From assembly GCF_018812025.1 (NCBI RefSeq), contig NC_063044.1:40834243-40898242 (forward strand): 64,000 nucleotides of DNA. Direction: 5' to 3'. This DNA comes from Megalobrama amblycephala. Its lineage: Eukaryota > Chordata > Actinopteri > Cypriniformes > Xenocyprididae. The notes beneath the pieces are model-generated. The model had not been told where the DNA came from and did no database searches. It saw only the letters and a program-made list of their open reading frames with translations. Below, one piece after another: positions 1 to 12,811 of this stretch (its first letter is position 1; every line of letters begins with the position of its first letter). The translations under genes and the position numbers were made by a program.

Positions 1-2234
1 TTAAGAACTGTGTAAATTTTTACAGCATTGACACATGAGATTAGCATGTACAGGATGAAGGCATGGCATTAAATGTTGCATACATTGCAAAAAAAAATCT
101 TCTTTTTTATTTTTGTCCTGTTTTCGAAAACAAATATCTGAAGATGAAATTAAAATACATTTACTTGAGATGCATATGTGAAATGAAGTCTGGAAAAAAA
201 ATGGACAAAATTAAGTGAGTTTATACTTAAAACAAGAACAAATATCTGCTGAGTTATGAAAACTTTCATTACAATTAAGTTGATTTTTCAGAGCCCACTG
301 GCAGATATTAGTTCTTTTTTTTTAATCATAAACTCAACTCAGTTTGGTAAATTTCTCAGACTTCATATTTTGTGTCTTTTTGCATTTCAAGGAAATGTAT
401 CTTGATTTTTTGGATCTTTAGATATTTCTAATGGCGGTACGATCAGGAGATACTGTAAAAGTTATTTCCATATTCTAGTGGCTGGGAGCAGAGAAATTAA
501 AGCTAATTTTTTTGCAAAATTAATTAAAAAGTAACAGATTTCTGTTGAGAAGTCGTATTTTCAAACTCTGAAGTGTTGGTAATACATCTCATTGTGTTTC
601 TTCTTAGACAATTACATATAGAAAACATATTGATGTATTGCTTCAATAAATATTAATTCCATAAATTTCCTTTTCTTGGTTTTAAAGAGGTCTTCATAAA
701 ACCTGCAGAAACCCTATGTTATGGAAAATTAGTAGAGAAAATGTGACATTAATGTAAAATACTAAAATACATAAAATACTAAAGCACATTTATGCGTTTT
801 GATAAATGAATAATGGCAAATTAAATAGAATTACACTAAAATAGATGTCTTATACAATAAATATATCTGAATTAGTAAGTAATATTGTGAAATATTATTA
901 CAATTTAAAATAACTTTCTATATTTTAAAATGTAATTTATTCCTGTGATCAAAGCTGAATTTTCAGCAGTCTTCAGTGTCACATGATCCTTCAGAAGTCA
1001 TTCTAATATGATGATTTGATGCTCAAGAAACATTTATTATTATTATGTTGAAAACAGTTGTGCTGCTTATTTTTGTGAAAACGTGATACATTTTTTTCAG
1101 GATTATTTGATTAAATAGAAAGTTCACAAGAACAGCATTTATTAAAAATGGAAATCTTTTGTAACATCAATGTCTTTACTCTAGTTTGAAATGAAAAGTT
1201 AAATTAAATATTATCCACAAGTCTTCCATTAACAAATTGGCATAACCTTTCATGTAACATATAAATACATACATCATTTTTATCCGATGACAAAAATTAA
1301 AATTAACCACATTTTTAAGCACTTTTTCAACATTTTTAAGCTTCTAAGTTCATCAATTACAAACCATAATTTCACCTGAAACCATCTCAGTCTACTGGGT
1401 AAAAGCTTATTTTAGGCATTTTTGATTTGTCTTTTGTTTTGTTGGTTGCGAATTGCAAACCTTATTGAAAACAAATAGAAACAAGGTTGACAGTCGACGT
1501 TTTATAAAGGATAAGTAACTCCTTTCATTGAAAAAATGTAGGTGCTATTTTTTTACCCTAATCATACAAAGTGCCATCCCATTGATTTGTTGTGCCAAAG
1601 AAAATTGCTGCCATCCAACTTAACCTTCACATTCTGTGATAAATTAGACAAGAAAACACCCTGCTGTCATTTGTTCACATTTGTACAAAAAAATGATTTG
1701 TGCATAAAGGGTAGATGTCATAATTGTCTTTTCTAGTGTTATGTCTACTTAACGCTAATTTCCTTGGAGATGCTGTAGTCAATTTCCATCATCATTTGTC
1801 TTGTGTTAGATACGCTTGATCAGTCTTAATTGCACCTGTAAGGTGTCACATAACACGGGTTCCTTTCAAAAGTGCTGTTGGTGGAGTTTCATCGGTTCAG
1901 ACGCTTTAACTGCCTGTGCTTTTGGTCAGATTCCCAGGCAGGTTCCCATAGGCTGGCTCGCACTGGGGTGGAACGGAGATGAGTGACAGCATGGGTTGGG
2001 TGTGAGTGAGGAGTGAGTGTGATGAGCCACTGACACATCGATAACCACTAACCTTTTCATGAGGCATGCCCTTGCTGCTCCGTAAAACAGCTGCACTGCC
2101 GTGTGTTGTTTTAACATTTTTTTTTATAGTTTTTGGCACGTAAAGGTGAAGAACATTTTAATAATCTAAAGAACACTTTCTGCTATAAAGAATGGAATGG
2201 AAAGGTTCTATGGATGTTTAAGGTTCTTCACGAA
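1..2234. other. AT-rich intergenic DNA without a recognisable gene
   Basis: No supported coding region. About 890-1180 is a degenerate member of a dispersed family whose other copies lie at 6.2, 7.4, 29.5, 52.6 and 57.0 kb; shared landmarks are the phrases for CACATGATCCTTCAGAAGTC and for a TGATGCTCAA run. Confidence 0.6.
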
Positions 2235-2945
2235 CAGTGTTGGGGGTGACGCATTACAAGTAACTTGAGTTATGTAATCAGATTACTTTTTTAAGTAACT
2301 AGTAAAGTAATGTATTACTTTTATGACATTTTTTCAAATAAATAATGCAGGATACTTCGTTTTCCCATTGACTGACAGCTCTCCTGTCCCCATGTAGAGA
2401 GAAATCAGGAGTAAGTGTAGAGGCGTTGTGTGCGCTGTGTAAACATGATGCTTATTGTAGTTCTAGACTAAATGTGAACAGGCCAAATTTGCCATTTTGT
2501 CCGACTAACAAACCAGACAGGAGAATTGGTAGATTAACGTTGGTGGACTTTAACTTGTAAAATGATCTGTATTGACATCTTTCCGTGGTTGAAACAACAT
2601 ACCTTCTGATGTTCATTCATGTTTATTTTGTGCTATAACTAATAGGAAGAGATGATCGGTTCATTTGCTGCTTGAACTGAGGCATTACAGCGACCTGTCT
2701 TGAATTTATTTAAAAAATGACCATTTTTAAGCTGAGACATTTCATACCAAAAGTAACGTCCTCCATCTTGTCCGTCGATGTGTTGTCAGTGTCCTCTTTG
2801 GTCCGCAATGTATTTTTCACTGCGTGAGAGCACCATGGCTTGTTGCAACAAAGGGGGGCAGATCTTTGTGAAGGGTCAGTTAGTTACTTTTTTAGGGAGT
2901 AACGCAATATAACGTTACTTTTAAAAGTAACTTTCCCCAACTCTG
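2235..2945. mobile_element. Non-autonomous hAT element, CAGTGTTGGGGG family (copy 1, 711 bp)
   Basis: Begins CAGTGTTGGGGGTGACGCAT and ends with the complementary CTTTCCCCAACTCTG. It is flanked by the near-perfect 8-bp duplication TTCACGAA/TTCATGAA (2227-2234, 2946-2953). Inside the ends are runs of alternating AAGTAAC/GTTACTT. It has no transposase frame. The 8-bp duplication is diagnostic of hAT. Confidence 0.85.
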
Positions 2946-2953
2946 TTCATGAA

Positions 2954-3427
2954 ACTTTATGAAAATAAGGAATCATTATTTTTAGAGCATTTGAATAGCA
3001 AAACCAAAGACACGGGTTTGATTCCCAAGGAACACACTGGAACACAAGAAAAATTGGTGTAGGGTTTATTTTTAAACAGTTTTCATGTGGAAATTGCATT
3101 TAAATTTACAAAATCATTACAAAGAAACAGCAAGTAACAGATCAGAATAAATGTGAAGTTGAAAGACTCATAAAACATAATCTATTGATCTTGTTTGTTT
3201 GTTTTGTGAAGATTGTTGGTTATTGGCCAGTTTTTTTATTTATTTTATCAATGTATTGATCAATATTGAATTTACATGGTTCAATGTTGTATATTTAATT
3301 GTGCTCATTTCCCATATTTTTACATTTAGTTTATCTTTCACTTCATCTAACGCTCAACGCTGTGATGATGTGATGCCTGACATGTAGCATGTGTATCTAT
3401 TGATATTTATTTTATTTTTTATTTGCT
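2954..3427. other. Intergenic, no gene seen
   Basis: AT-rich. A tRNA B-box-like GGGTTTGATTCC near 3015 may be a SINE remnant, but no A box at a proper distance was recognised. Confidence 0.4.
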
Positions 3428-4367
3428 TTTCAAAAGATGTAATATAAGTCTAAGGTGTCCCCTGAATGTGTCTGAAGTTTCAGCTCAAAATACCCCATAG
3501 ATTTTTTTAAATTATATTTTTTAACTGCCTATTTTGGGGCATCATTAACTATGCACCGATTCAGGCTGCGACCCCTGTAAATCTCTCGCTCCCTGCCCTC
3601 CCGAGCTCTGGACTATAAGTGCAGTTATACAGTGCATAAACAAAGTTCACACAGCTAATATAACCCTCAAATGGATCTTTACAAGATGTTTGTCATTCAT
3701 GCTGCTTGCATGCTTCAGATCATGTGAGTAAAGTATTTATTTGGATGTTTACATTTGATTCTGTATGAGTTTGAGGCTATGCTCCATGGCTAATGGCTAA
3801 TGCTACACTGTTGGAGAGATTTATAAAGAATGAAGTTGTGTTTATGAATTATACAGACTGCAAGTGTTTAATTATGAAAATAGCGACGGCTCTTGTCTCT
3901 GTGAATACAGTAATAAACGATGGTAACTTTAATCACATTTAACAGTACATTAGCAACATGCCAACAAAACATTTAGAAAGACAATTTACAAATATCACTA
4001 AAAATATCATGTTATCATGGATCATGTCAGTTATTATTGCTCCATCTGCCATTTTTCACTATTGTTCTTGCTTGCTTACCTAGTCTGATGATTCAGCTGT
4101 GCACAGATCCAGACGTTAATACTGGCTGCCCTTGTGTAATGCCTTGAACATGAGCTAGCATATGCAAATATTGGGGTCATACATATTAATGATCCCGTTA
4201 TGTTGAGATTCGCCTGTTTTTCAGAGGTCTTTTAAACAAATGAGATTTACACAAGGAGGAGGAAACAATGTTGTTTGAGACTCACTGTATTTCATTTCCA
4301 TGTACTGAACTCTTGTTATTCAACTATGCCAAGATAAATTCAATTTTTGATTCTAGAGCACCTTTAA
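3428..4367. mobile_element. TTAA-bounded interspersed element, GGGCACCTTTAA family (copy 1)
   Basis: About 0.94 kb, the reverse-oriented counterpart of 41679-42643. They share the TAGAGCACCTTTAA end, the GCCTATTTTGGGGCATCAT block, and the TCAGCTGTGCACAGATCCAGA block. The left end near 3428 is degraded. Confidence 0.75.
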
Positions 4368-6283
4368 TATCAGTACCATTTCAGTTATAACTTTAATTAT
4401 TGGTATATTGCATAAGACAGTTTTGATATTGTTCATTACTAACAATTTTTGTCTGTATTTAGCCAATAGATGCTGCTGTCACAAAATTGTCACAAAATAG
4501 CCTTAAAACCTTGCCATGCAAACATGTTGATGTGTTACTTTCCAACAGTGTAAGTTGCATAATTTTGTCCAGTATTGTCTTAAGAGCATCTGACCCAAAT
4601 TTGATGAAGATTTTCAAGAAGTTTCAAGAAAACCAACATATACAATAGCAGTTTATGTACCCTCTGTGCTTTGGCCTTTGGTGAATATGAAACAGTTTTT
4701 TTGTACAAACTGTAATTTTGACACTAAACTGCACTTGAAAATGTATGAATTTTATTGGATTAGACCACAAAAGTTGCATGATGCTAAAAAATTCCTTAAG
4801 ACATAACTTCACTTTTCTTACCCCAATGGTCCCAGTTAAGGGACCATTTACATGACACTGTTTTCAACTAAAAACTGCAAACTTTTTATGCATTTTGGCT
4901 GTTCATTTTGGGGCCTGAAAATGCAAACATTTGAAAATGGGTTTCAAAGTGCAAGTTTTTGAAAAGGATACCGTTATCTTCTCTGTGTGAACTACAGAAA
5001 CGTGAATTGTGAATTGTGTCTGTAGGTGCGTAGTGTTTCTTGACAAATTGACATCGCCAACTACTGGCCTGGCATGAATGATACAGCATTTTTAGTTTGT
5101 GTTCTCAGATCTGTGTAAAAGAGGATTGTTTTGTCAATGTTCACTTGTATACAATGTTTTTAGTACATCATTGTCATGTAAACGTGTCTAAATATGATTT
5201 GGGGCAACTGTAACAAATTGCCAAACTTTTATTGTTGTTACAGAAACTCTGTTAACCATGATTAATTGCCCTGTTAATTTTTTGTAAGGGTAGCAAAATC
5301 TCCACAAGTACCAGCAGGTGACCACTAATAAAAGTAAAGAGCCAGAGTGGAGCAGAGAGGAGTGAAGCACTGCTTATGTCTCACCTTTGGGAGGGACAGA
5401 GATGTGCCACTACCTGCCTGTGCACACCTGTCGGCTCTGTGTTCCTCAACAGCTCCTTCGCTTAGATCATCTCCTCTTCCTCCATGCATGATTTGTGCCT
5501 GGCTAGCGTGGAAAAAATGTGGACCGGCTCTCGCCTCCCTTTTCCCTTGTGCTTTGAAGTGTAAAGTGTGATTGCTTTTGGATCGTGGCCGCTCTCCTTG
5601 AAGGTTTTGACATGAAAAGCAGGCAGGGCTCTCAGGTTTATCCCATTGCCAGTGATCCAGGACTAAAGCAATCAGCTCACTGCCTGGGAGATACAATTAC
5701 CAAAGAGATACTAAAGATGACAAAAATATTCTTACCTATATATTACTTTTGTTGAGAATCACATGGTGATTTTTGTTTGAATAGGAAAATTACATTTTGG
5801 TTTGCATTGGCTCACCATATGGCCATATGACTAATATGGCCATTCACCAGAAGGCTGTCTAGTGTCTGTAAAGAATGGTTAATGAAAGGAAATGGAAGGA
5901 ATTACATCCTGTTGTAATTAGTGACTCAAATAATGGATTAATTTTCACTTGCACTTTGGATTTGTAAGAGTACAACAGCAGTTTTTGTCTGTAAATGAAG
6001 GCATTTTCCCATGACTCAGGGACAGTCATCTATCATGTTTAGTGTTTCAGGTGTTGTGTATACTTAAGTGTCACTCCAATGAGTATTAATGTTATTATGC
6101 ATTGTTCCAAGAGCCTGTGCTGGCATATCCTCAGGAGAATTTGATCGCTTCAAAGCTGATATCAGAGGCTGTGGATTGAGATAAGATTGAAAAAAAGATT
6201 TTTATGTTCACCAAGAGTAAATTTATTTGATCAAAAATAGAGGTGAAAACAGTAATATTGTGAAATATTATTACAATGCAACA
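4368..6283. other. Intergenic, no supported gene
   Basis: Mixed AT-rich sequence. A base-balanced patch at 5330-5700 has open frames on both strands (up to 123 codons on the minus strand), with no recognisable domain or splice context. Confidence 0.5.
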
Positions 6284-6952
6284 TTAAAGGATTAGTTCAC
6301 TTTCAAATGAAATTTTCCTGAATATTTCATCCAAGATGTTCATTTCTTTCTTTCTTCAGTTAAAGAGAAATTAAGGTTTTTGATGAAAACATTCCAGGAT
6401 TTTTCTCCTTATAGTGGACTTCAATGGGCACCAAACGGTTGAAGGTCAAAATTACAGTTTCAGTGCAGCTTCAAAGGGCTTTAAACAATACCAGACGAGG
6501 AATAAGGGTCTTATCTAGAGAAACGATCGGTCATTTTCGGAAAAAAATATAAATGTATTTGCTTTATATAAACAAATGATCGCCTTCCATGTGCTTCCGC
6601 AAAAACCACACTTTTGTATTCTTCAAAAAGCTTACGCTATATGTCCTACACCTTCCCTATTCTACTTACAGAAAAAATTTTCATTCCGTAAGTAGAATCA
6701 TTTCTCTAGATAAGACCCTTATTCCTCGTCTGGTATCGTTTAAAGCTCTTTGAAGCTGCAATGAAACTCATTTTGACCTTCAACCATTTGGGCTCCAGTG
6801 AAGTCCACTATAAGGAGAATAATCCTGGAATGTTTTCATCAAAAACCTTAATTTCTTTTCCACTGAAGAAAGGAGGACATGGACATCTTGGATGACATGG
6901 GGGTGAGTAAATTATCAGGAAAATTTTATTTGAAAGTGAACTAATCCTTTAA
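6284..6952. mobile_element. Palindromic TTAA element (TTAAAGGATTAGTTCAC family, copy 1)
   Basis: Inverted ends TTAAAGGATTAGTTCACTTT and AAAGTGAACTAATCCTTTAA at TTAA sites. The arms are near-complementary over most of 669 bp, so the unit can fold on itself. This fits a foldback MITE with TTAA target preference, as in piggyBac-like or Kolobok-like groups. Confidence 0.8.
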
Positions 6953-6957
6953 TCATG

Positions 6958-7112
6958 TATTTCGAATCAGTGGTTCGGAGCGTGTATCAAACTTCCAAAG
7001 TCACGCCCCGCAGTGGTGAACCGTTGAAATTTCAAAACACTTATGATGTAACGAAGCCTCGTTTATCATGTGACAGTTTGATACATGCTCCGAACCACTG
7101 ATTCGAAATAAA
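6958..7112. mobile_element. Short inverted-repeat element, TTTCGAATCAGTGGTTCGGA family
   Basis: Arm TTTCGAATCAGTGGTTCGGA near 6960 pairs with TCCGAACCACTGATTCGAAA ending near 7108. The arms continue imperfectly through GTATCAAACT and AGTTTGATAC. It abuts the previous element directly. Confidence 0.7.
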
Positions 7113-7365
7113 AGATTTGTAAAGCTTCATGAAGCAGTGTTTTGAAATCACCCATCACTAGATATTGTTGAATAAAGTCGTTATTTTGTTTTTTCGGCGC
7201 ACAAAAAGTATTCTCCATCACTTCATAACATTAAGGTTCAACCACTGTAGTCACATGAACTGATTTAAATATGTCTTTAGTAGCTTTCTGGTCATTTAAT
7301 GTGTTAATTATCTTGCCGCCAATGGAGGCGTCACTGAGCCATTTTTGGGTGAACTAACCCTTTAA
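7113..7365. mobile_element. Partial TTAA element ending GGGTGAACTAACCCTTTAA
   Basis: Its right end and the internal CATAACATTAAGGTTCAACC block match the element at 35655-36115. The left terminus is missing, so this is a truncated copy. Confidence 0.6.
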
Positions 7366-8395
7366 TGTTGAAAACAGTTGAAAATGGTTGAATAGTGATT
7401 CTTGTGAGCAGGAAGTTTGGAGAACGACATTTATTTGAAATAGAAATCTTTTGTTGTATTCATTAGTTTAATTTTTTTATGAACTCAAAGCATTCTTAAT
7501 GAATAAAAGTAAAAAAAAAATCATACTGACTCCAAACTTTTGAATTATAGTATGTACAGACATTATTTATTGATTGATTATTGACTATAATAGTAAAAAA
7601 ATATATAATCTCAAAGATTTATTGTAAGGACATTTAGTTTAGTTTTTAAATGAACAATGTAAAATCTAGGTCCTGAAGCAAAACTAGTTGAGAAACGTTT
7701 AAATTCACTTCAGTTTTGGTATAGGATGCAGACCGAAGAATATGGCTATAGTTTTATGGGGTTTTCATTAGTGAGTTACCTTTCTCTTTGAGATTTTAAC
7801 AAGAAGTTTATTTCTGCCTTCAACAGCCACATATTAATGCAAGATTCATTTCCAATTTCTGAAGAAGCAATTAACCCCTCTAAATTATAATCCAGCATCA
7901 GAAATATATCAATCAAGAGAACTTATGCCACATTAAGAAACATTTGAAATGGGAAGCGGCATCTTGAATTAAGCCTATCAAATAGTATTCTCTGTTTATT
8001 GTTTGATGATGTTGGACGACCCATTCAGGCAGTCTTATATTTCAATGATTTGCTTTAATTAGGATTCGGTATTAAAACAACTGACATTAGAGACTTCACC
8101 CTCAGTGGAGTTTTCACGCTCTTGTCTTGATTCCTCTGTCTGATTTAAAGAAAACTTAATCTCTTTGTATGTTTTCGGTAAAGCCCAGAAGCACTTTGAG
8201 TCATTGTTGATGCTGTGAGTTGTTGTTAAGCCCCTGTGTATTCAAATGACGGCACACAGTCTCGGACAAGTGCGAGTCTAAAAGATCAATACAGGCCTGC
8301 ATGATCTACTGCCATTGTTGCCCTAATGCCTCCTTCGATAATGCTCTAAAATCTCTTTGGCTCCTTTTTTTGGTTTCACATACAATTTTTTTTCA
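7366..8395. other. Intergenic, no gene seen
   Basis: 7370-7545 is a degenerate copy of the TTGAAAACAGTTG dispersed repeat. The rest is AT-rich and unremarkable. Confidence 0.5.
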
Positions 8396-8545
8396 GGCCT
8401 AGTGGTTACAAATCTCGGCTGGCAACTGGAAATTTGTAGGTTCAAAGCCTGCAAGTAGTGATTTCTAAGCTTTCACCATTGTGCCATTTAGGAATGTAAC
8501 CCCAGGATGTCCCACGCTTTGGATAAAAGTGGCCTTTCTATATTT
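8396..8545 (+). mobile_element. tRNA-derived SINE, degenerate
   Basis: Starts with an A-box-like TAGTGGTTACAAATCTCGG, has a B-box-like GGTTCAAAGCC about 38 nt later, and ends in CGCTTTGGATAAAAGTGGC. That resembles the conserved tail of fish tRNA-derived SINEs. Confidence 0.6.
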
Positions 8546-9108
8546 CCAGATGTATTTGAACCCTGCCAGATTGTTGCTGGAAAAGGATATACAAGCATTC
8601 TCTGATAATTACCATTCTGAAAGTATGAGGAAAGCAGGTAGGACTTAGATCCCTCGATGTTTTGACAGCTGCATGAAGAGTTTTTGTCCTTCAGTGCTGT
8701 TGTGGCCTTAAAGTCAGTGACTCACTCAACCAAGATCTGCCCAGCTGTGTACCGTGGATGTCTGGATCTGATCAAAGTTAGCGCAGGATTAGCGGTTAAC
8801 ACCGATGCTGGTGACAGCTCTTGAATCTCTCCGCAGTTTGATCTGATTAGCGGATAGAGGGTGGATAAAGATGATTGCGAGGTGAAATGTTCCTGGGAAT
8901 TAATTCACACACCTGTGTTTTGTTCTCAGAGAGATCATGACAACTCTTCGCGTATCCGTCAACAACAGGGATGCAGATGTTTGGCGTGTGATGCTGTCTG
9001 CTTTCAGTATAAATGTCTGAAACAGGAAGAATTTCTGTTATTCCAAGTTATCAATCATCCATAGCCTCTTTTTAAACATTATTGTGTTGTAACCAGTCGT
9101 TTCGGTGT
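8546..9108. other. Intergenic, no gene seen
   Basis: Unique-looking sequence with a 67-codon chance frame. No domain, splice signals or repeat ends were recognised. Confidence 0.4.
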
Positions 9109-9399
9109 GACTTCACCCACATATGACACTTCTATCATCATTTACTCACCCTTGTGTTGGTCTGAATCCATGAGACTTCTATAGGACACATATTTTGAGT
9201 CTTCTGAAGTCATATGATGGCTATGCATTATGTACAGATCACAATTTTAGTTGTTATACACTGATCATTTTTATTTCCAGTGAACTAATACAACCAGATC
9301 ATTGAGTCGAGGAACTTGAAGCTGCAATATGCTACATGAATTTTGCCCCGATTTACAATCTGGAAGAATTGACAATAGTGGCCGGGCAGGTGGAGTGTA

Positions 9400-10619
9400 C
9401 ACTCTAAAAAAAGCTGGGTTGAAAATGGACAAACCCAGCGGTTGGTTAAATGTTTGCACAACCTGCTGGGTAGCTTTATTTCACTCAACTATTGTTTAAA
9501 AATTACTGTATTGCTTGCTTAAAATGAACCCAAAGTATGTTGAAATGAAGGTGAGACACCCCAGGTGAATAGGGTAAAAAAATTAATTAATAGATATCAC
9601 CATACTTCCCCAGCTGATTGATTACATAAAAAATTGCAAACATTTTTTGTATCGCAAGTTTTATAAAATGTAATGTTTAAATATGCAAATGAGACGTTAT
9701 CTAATTAAATATGCACTAATTTGCATAAATTTCTAGAACAAAAATCGGAATATTGGATGATGTCAGGTTCACAGTTCTCGTTTAATTTTTTGGACATATT
9801 AAATTCAAAGGTTTTTATAGAGGGAATTTTGGATATCTCTTTTTATCACTCCATAAATCAGAAAATACTATCAACAGCCCGAAAAATATATATATTTTCA
9901 CCATTTATTTTAGGAATAAAATGTTGTATAAAATCAGGCAAATTATATATCATCAAATCCCTCTGTAAAAACCTTCAGAATATAGATAGGGATAAAACTG
10001 TAAAGTTTGGTTTATGTAAGTTCTGCTGAAGTGGAGATTTCTGACTCAGAGCAGGAGAAAAAACTCATTTTGAGAAAACGGCCTTTAAAGATATTTACTG
10101 TAACTGAAATCTATAGATGCAAATAGATAAAGTGCTATAAAATGTACACTTAAAAGTGCATTTTGGATGTTTTCTTTCCACCAGTCTGAAAAAAACACTT
10201 TATGAAAAGCCAAAAAGTGCAAAATCTCAAAATTGACAGGTGCCTGAAAAAACAGTGTTTTTGGCTGTAGTGTCTCCCCTTAACATTTATTAATGTTTAA
10301 TAAGTGAACGTTTATTAATAAGTTTAATGAATAATAATTAAACAATAAACATTTATTAAATTGCTTATTAATAAATGTTCACCAATATTTGATATTGTTG
10401 CATCTAGTAATTATGAGTCTGATTATTAATTTCCAACCTATTTTGGGTTCATTTTAAGCCAGTCATATAGTCATTTTTAAACAACAGTTGGGTTAAGTAA
10501 AACTGCCTTTGTTGGGCAAACATTTACCCAACTGCTGGGTTAAAATATAAGCCAATTGCTGAAATGTCCATTTTTAACCAAAACTTGGGTTGTTTTTAAC
10601 CCAGCATTTTTTATGTGTT
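9400..10619. mobile_element. Inverted-repeat element with AAAGCTGGGTT / AACCCAGCATTTTT ends
   Basis: The left arm with ACCCAGCGGTTGGTTAAATG and the right arm with CATTTACCCAACTGCTGGGT are complementary over about 150 bp. The middle (about 9555-10280, bounded by GAGACACCCCAG and GTGTCTCCCCTTA) is a different AT-rich block, perhaps a nested insertion. A 102-codon frame inside it is not protein-like. Confidence 0.7.
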
Positions 10620-10656
10620 GGGCACAAACTCAGATTTTTTTAAGTTCAGACTATCT

Positions 10657-11080
10657 TAGAGTTGTCAAAAGTGCCGACTTTGGTACCAATCGGTACTGAA
10701 ATTTTAAAAATGTGACACTTTGACCGCTGTTGAGCGGATTCGTAAACACCTCTGATTGGTCGTTGTGTTGTGATTGGCCCACAATGATCAACGCACGGGA
10801 GCATTTGAAAGCACACGTCTATCAGCGGACTGGTTCGCGATAGACGCCTGCTTTCAAACGCTCCTGTGTGTATCTGTGTAAGCACTTGGTGAAGAGCTTC
10901 ATTGATGACTTTTTACCATGTTTTTGAAGCGTTGATCATTGAAGCCGATCACAGACATATCTGATGAGTGCGTGAACACAATGGCCAATCAGAGCAGAGG
11001 TGTTTACAAATCCGCTCAACGCGTCATATTTTTGAAATTCCAGTAACTAGGTACCAAAGTCGGTACTTTTGACAGCTCTA
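10657..11080. mobile_element. Inverted-repeat element, TAGAGTTGTCAAAAGTGCCG family
   Basis: Ends TAGAGTTGTCAAAAGTGCCG and its complement CGGTACTTTTGACAGCTCTA. The internal arms include ACACCTCTGATTGG versus CCAATCAGAGCAGAGGTGT, making a 424-bp imperfect palindrome. Confidence 0.8.
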
Positions 11081-11515
11081 CAGAGGATATTAAACATGTT
11101 TGATATTTTGAGCCGATTTTAGAGCACATATTGTTTTCATTTGTCACATCTCCTAATTTTTAGCGAATTGAAAGTCTTTTATTGCACGATGCCCAGTTTT
11201 CTCCCTGTAACCATTTACAAAGTTGCCAAATATTGTTTTAAAATCTGTTCAGATTTTAAAAGTTGTGTAGTGTATTCCAGCCTTTAAGAATCATTCATGC
11301 TAGTGAATTGGGATGGTCCAAGCCATTGATTCATCCATGTCATCAATACTACACATCAGTTTTGGAACTTGACACTCTCAATTCTCAATAAATTTCAAAA
11401 TGGAAAAGAGGACGTTCTTCAGAAATTCACCTTTTGTGCTCATGCCGTCATGCAGTCAAATACATGAGGGTGAGTAAATGATGACTGAATCATGGGTGAA
11501 GTATTCATTTAACAA

Positions 11516-12799
11516 TTCTCTATTATCTACATGAAAAGAGTATAATTTTTTACTCTGTTTGACATGCTGTAGTGAATAGTGTGGCATTCCTCTCTAAGTA
11601 CAATTTGGTCTTAGTTGGGAAAGTGATCTGTTTTCAAAGACCGGAGATCCATGACCCAAAACCATTGTTAGTGAACTCTGTCCTTAGCTCAGGACTGAAC
11701 AATACACCTTGTTTGGACAGGTGATCTTATTCCTAATGTGAAGAAGGCTTTGAGTGAGATAACAGGCTTAGGCGTCTTTTGGAACAAAGGCGTTGGGTTT
11801 TAATCTGACAGCAGAATTCCCGGTTGATGCCACACATTCTCCATTTCAGAGGGAAAAACGCTTTCGCCATGTTGATTATAAAAACTCATCAAAGCCTTTC
11901 CTGAAGGATTTTTTCATTTAGTCATGTTGTATCGCAAATGAATGTCATACAAACACCCAAATGCTGCAAATGGGCTTGTAAATGAATGTCAATTATGTGG
12001 GCCAATTAGTGTGATGTGTTTACTGTGTAAACAGAGGCTGTTTGTTTGTGCTCTCTGCAGATTTCAACTAAAGCTCTGTTTGTATTGGGTTTCCTTACTG
12101 AACGTTTCTCAGCTGTGAACCTTTTGATTCTCCCTTAATGATTTAATATCCATCTGTTATATCTGCGCGTTTTAAGATCTAAACCTTGTACGCGATTACA
12201 CAGAAAGCAAAGCGAGAGCGCCAAACAGGTCTCGCTGGCGGTTGTACGTGTCTTTGAAAGCATTTGCAGCTCACGAACGGTGCATTTCCCCCCGTTTTCT
12301 CACCGCACTCCAATTCCAAATGTCTGCTTTGTCATATTAATAAGTGAACACAGAAGCTGAAGAGTGCCCAAACTTGTCCATGGAATACTTCAGAATGACA
12401 GGCCTTTCCATATACTCCTCCCCAAATGGAGCTGGGAGATATTACTCATTTACTCCTTCAGCATAGCCGAGGTGTGGATTAGGAGGCATTAGGTGTCACC
12501 GTGGATGTCTCCTGAAGAGTGATGCTGAAGAAGCCTCTCTTAAATGAAGCATGGATTTAATGGTCCCCTATGATTGGGTGCTTCCCTTCAAACCCAGCCC
12601 TGTTTTACTAGGATTATTGGTCATAGGTGAGTCATGTGACTCAGGGAGAGGGTGGGACTCACACCTGATTCAGGTGAGAAAAGAAGTCTTGACTCTGGAG
12701 CTATGAAGGTCTTCTAAGGAGCTCTCTTCCAACTTTGTTCTTCTGTAACCCTTCAGACCATCTATTTCTGGAATTTTCTCTGGACCAAAAGGACCTTGC
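11516..12799. other. Upstream region of the homeobox gene
   Basis: Non-repetitive, base-balanced from about 12000, with motifs such as GATTTAATATCC and TCATATTAATAAGTG. It may contain the promoter and conserved elements of the homeobox gene. No TATA box could be assigned. Confidence 0.4.
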
Positions 12800-12811
12800 T
12801 GAACTTGGGCC

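Larger units (their letters stand above)
9109..11515. mobile_element. Outer inverted-repeat pair enclosing two other elements
   Basis: ACTTCACCCACATATGAC with CATCATTTACTCACCC at the left faces GGGTGAGTAAATGATG with ATGGGTGAAGTATTC at 11468-11510. These are probably the split ends of one element, opened by later insertions at 9400-10619 and 10657-11080. The ends are divergent. Confidence 0.5.

Noticed and set aside
2235..2945. Possible transposase or viral coding remnant in the hAT copies
   Set aside because: None of the elements in the window has a frame resembling a transposase, integrase or reverse transcriptase; all look non-autonomous.
5325..5696. 123-codon minus-strand open frame
   Set aside because: No domain, no splice context, and an equally open frame on the other strand; probably chance in a GC-richer patch.
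9721..10029. 102-codon open frame
   Set aside because: Lies in AT-rich filler of an inverted-repeat element; composition (Ile, Lys, Phe) is that of translated AT-rich DNA.
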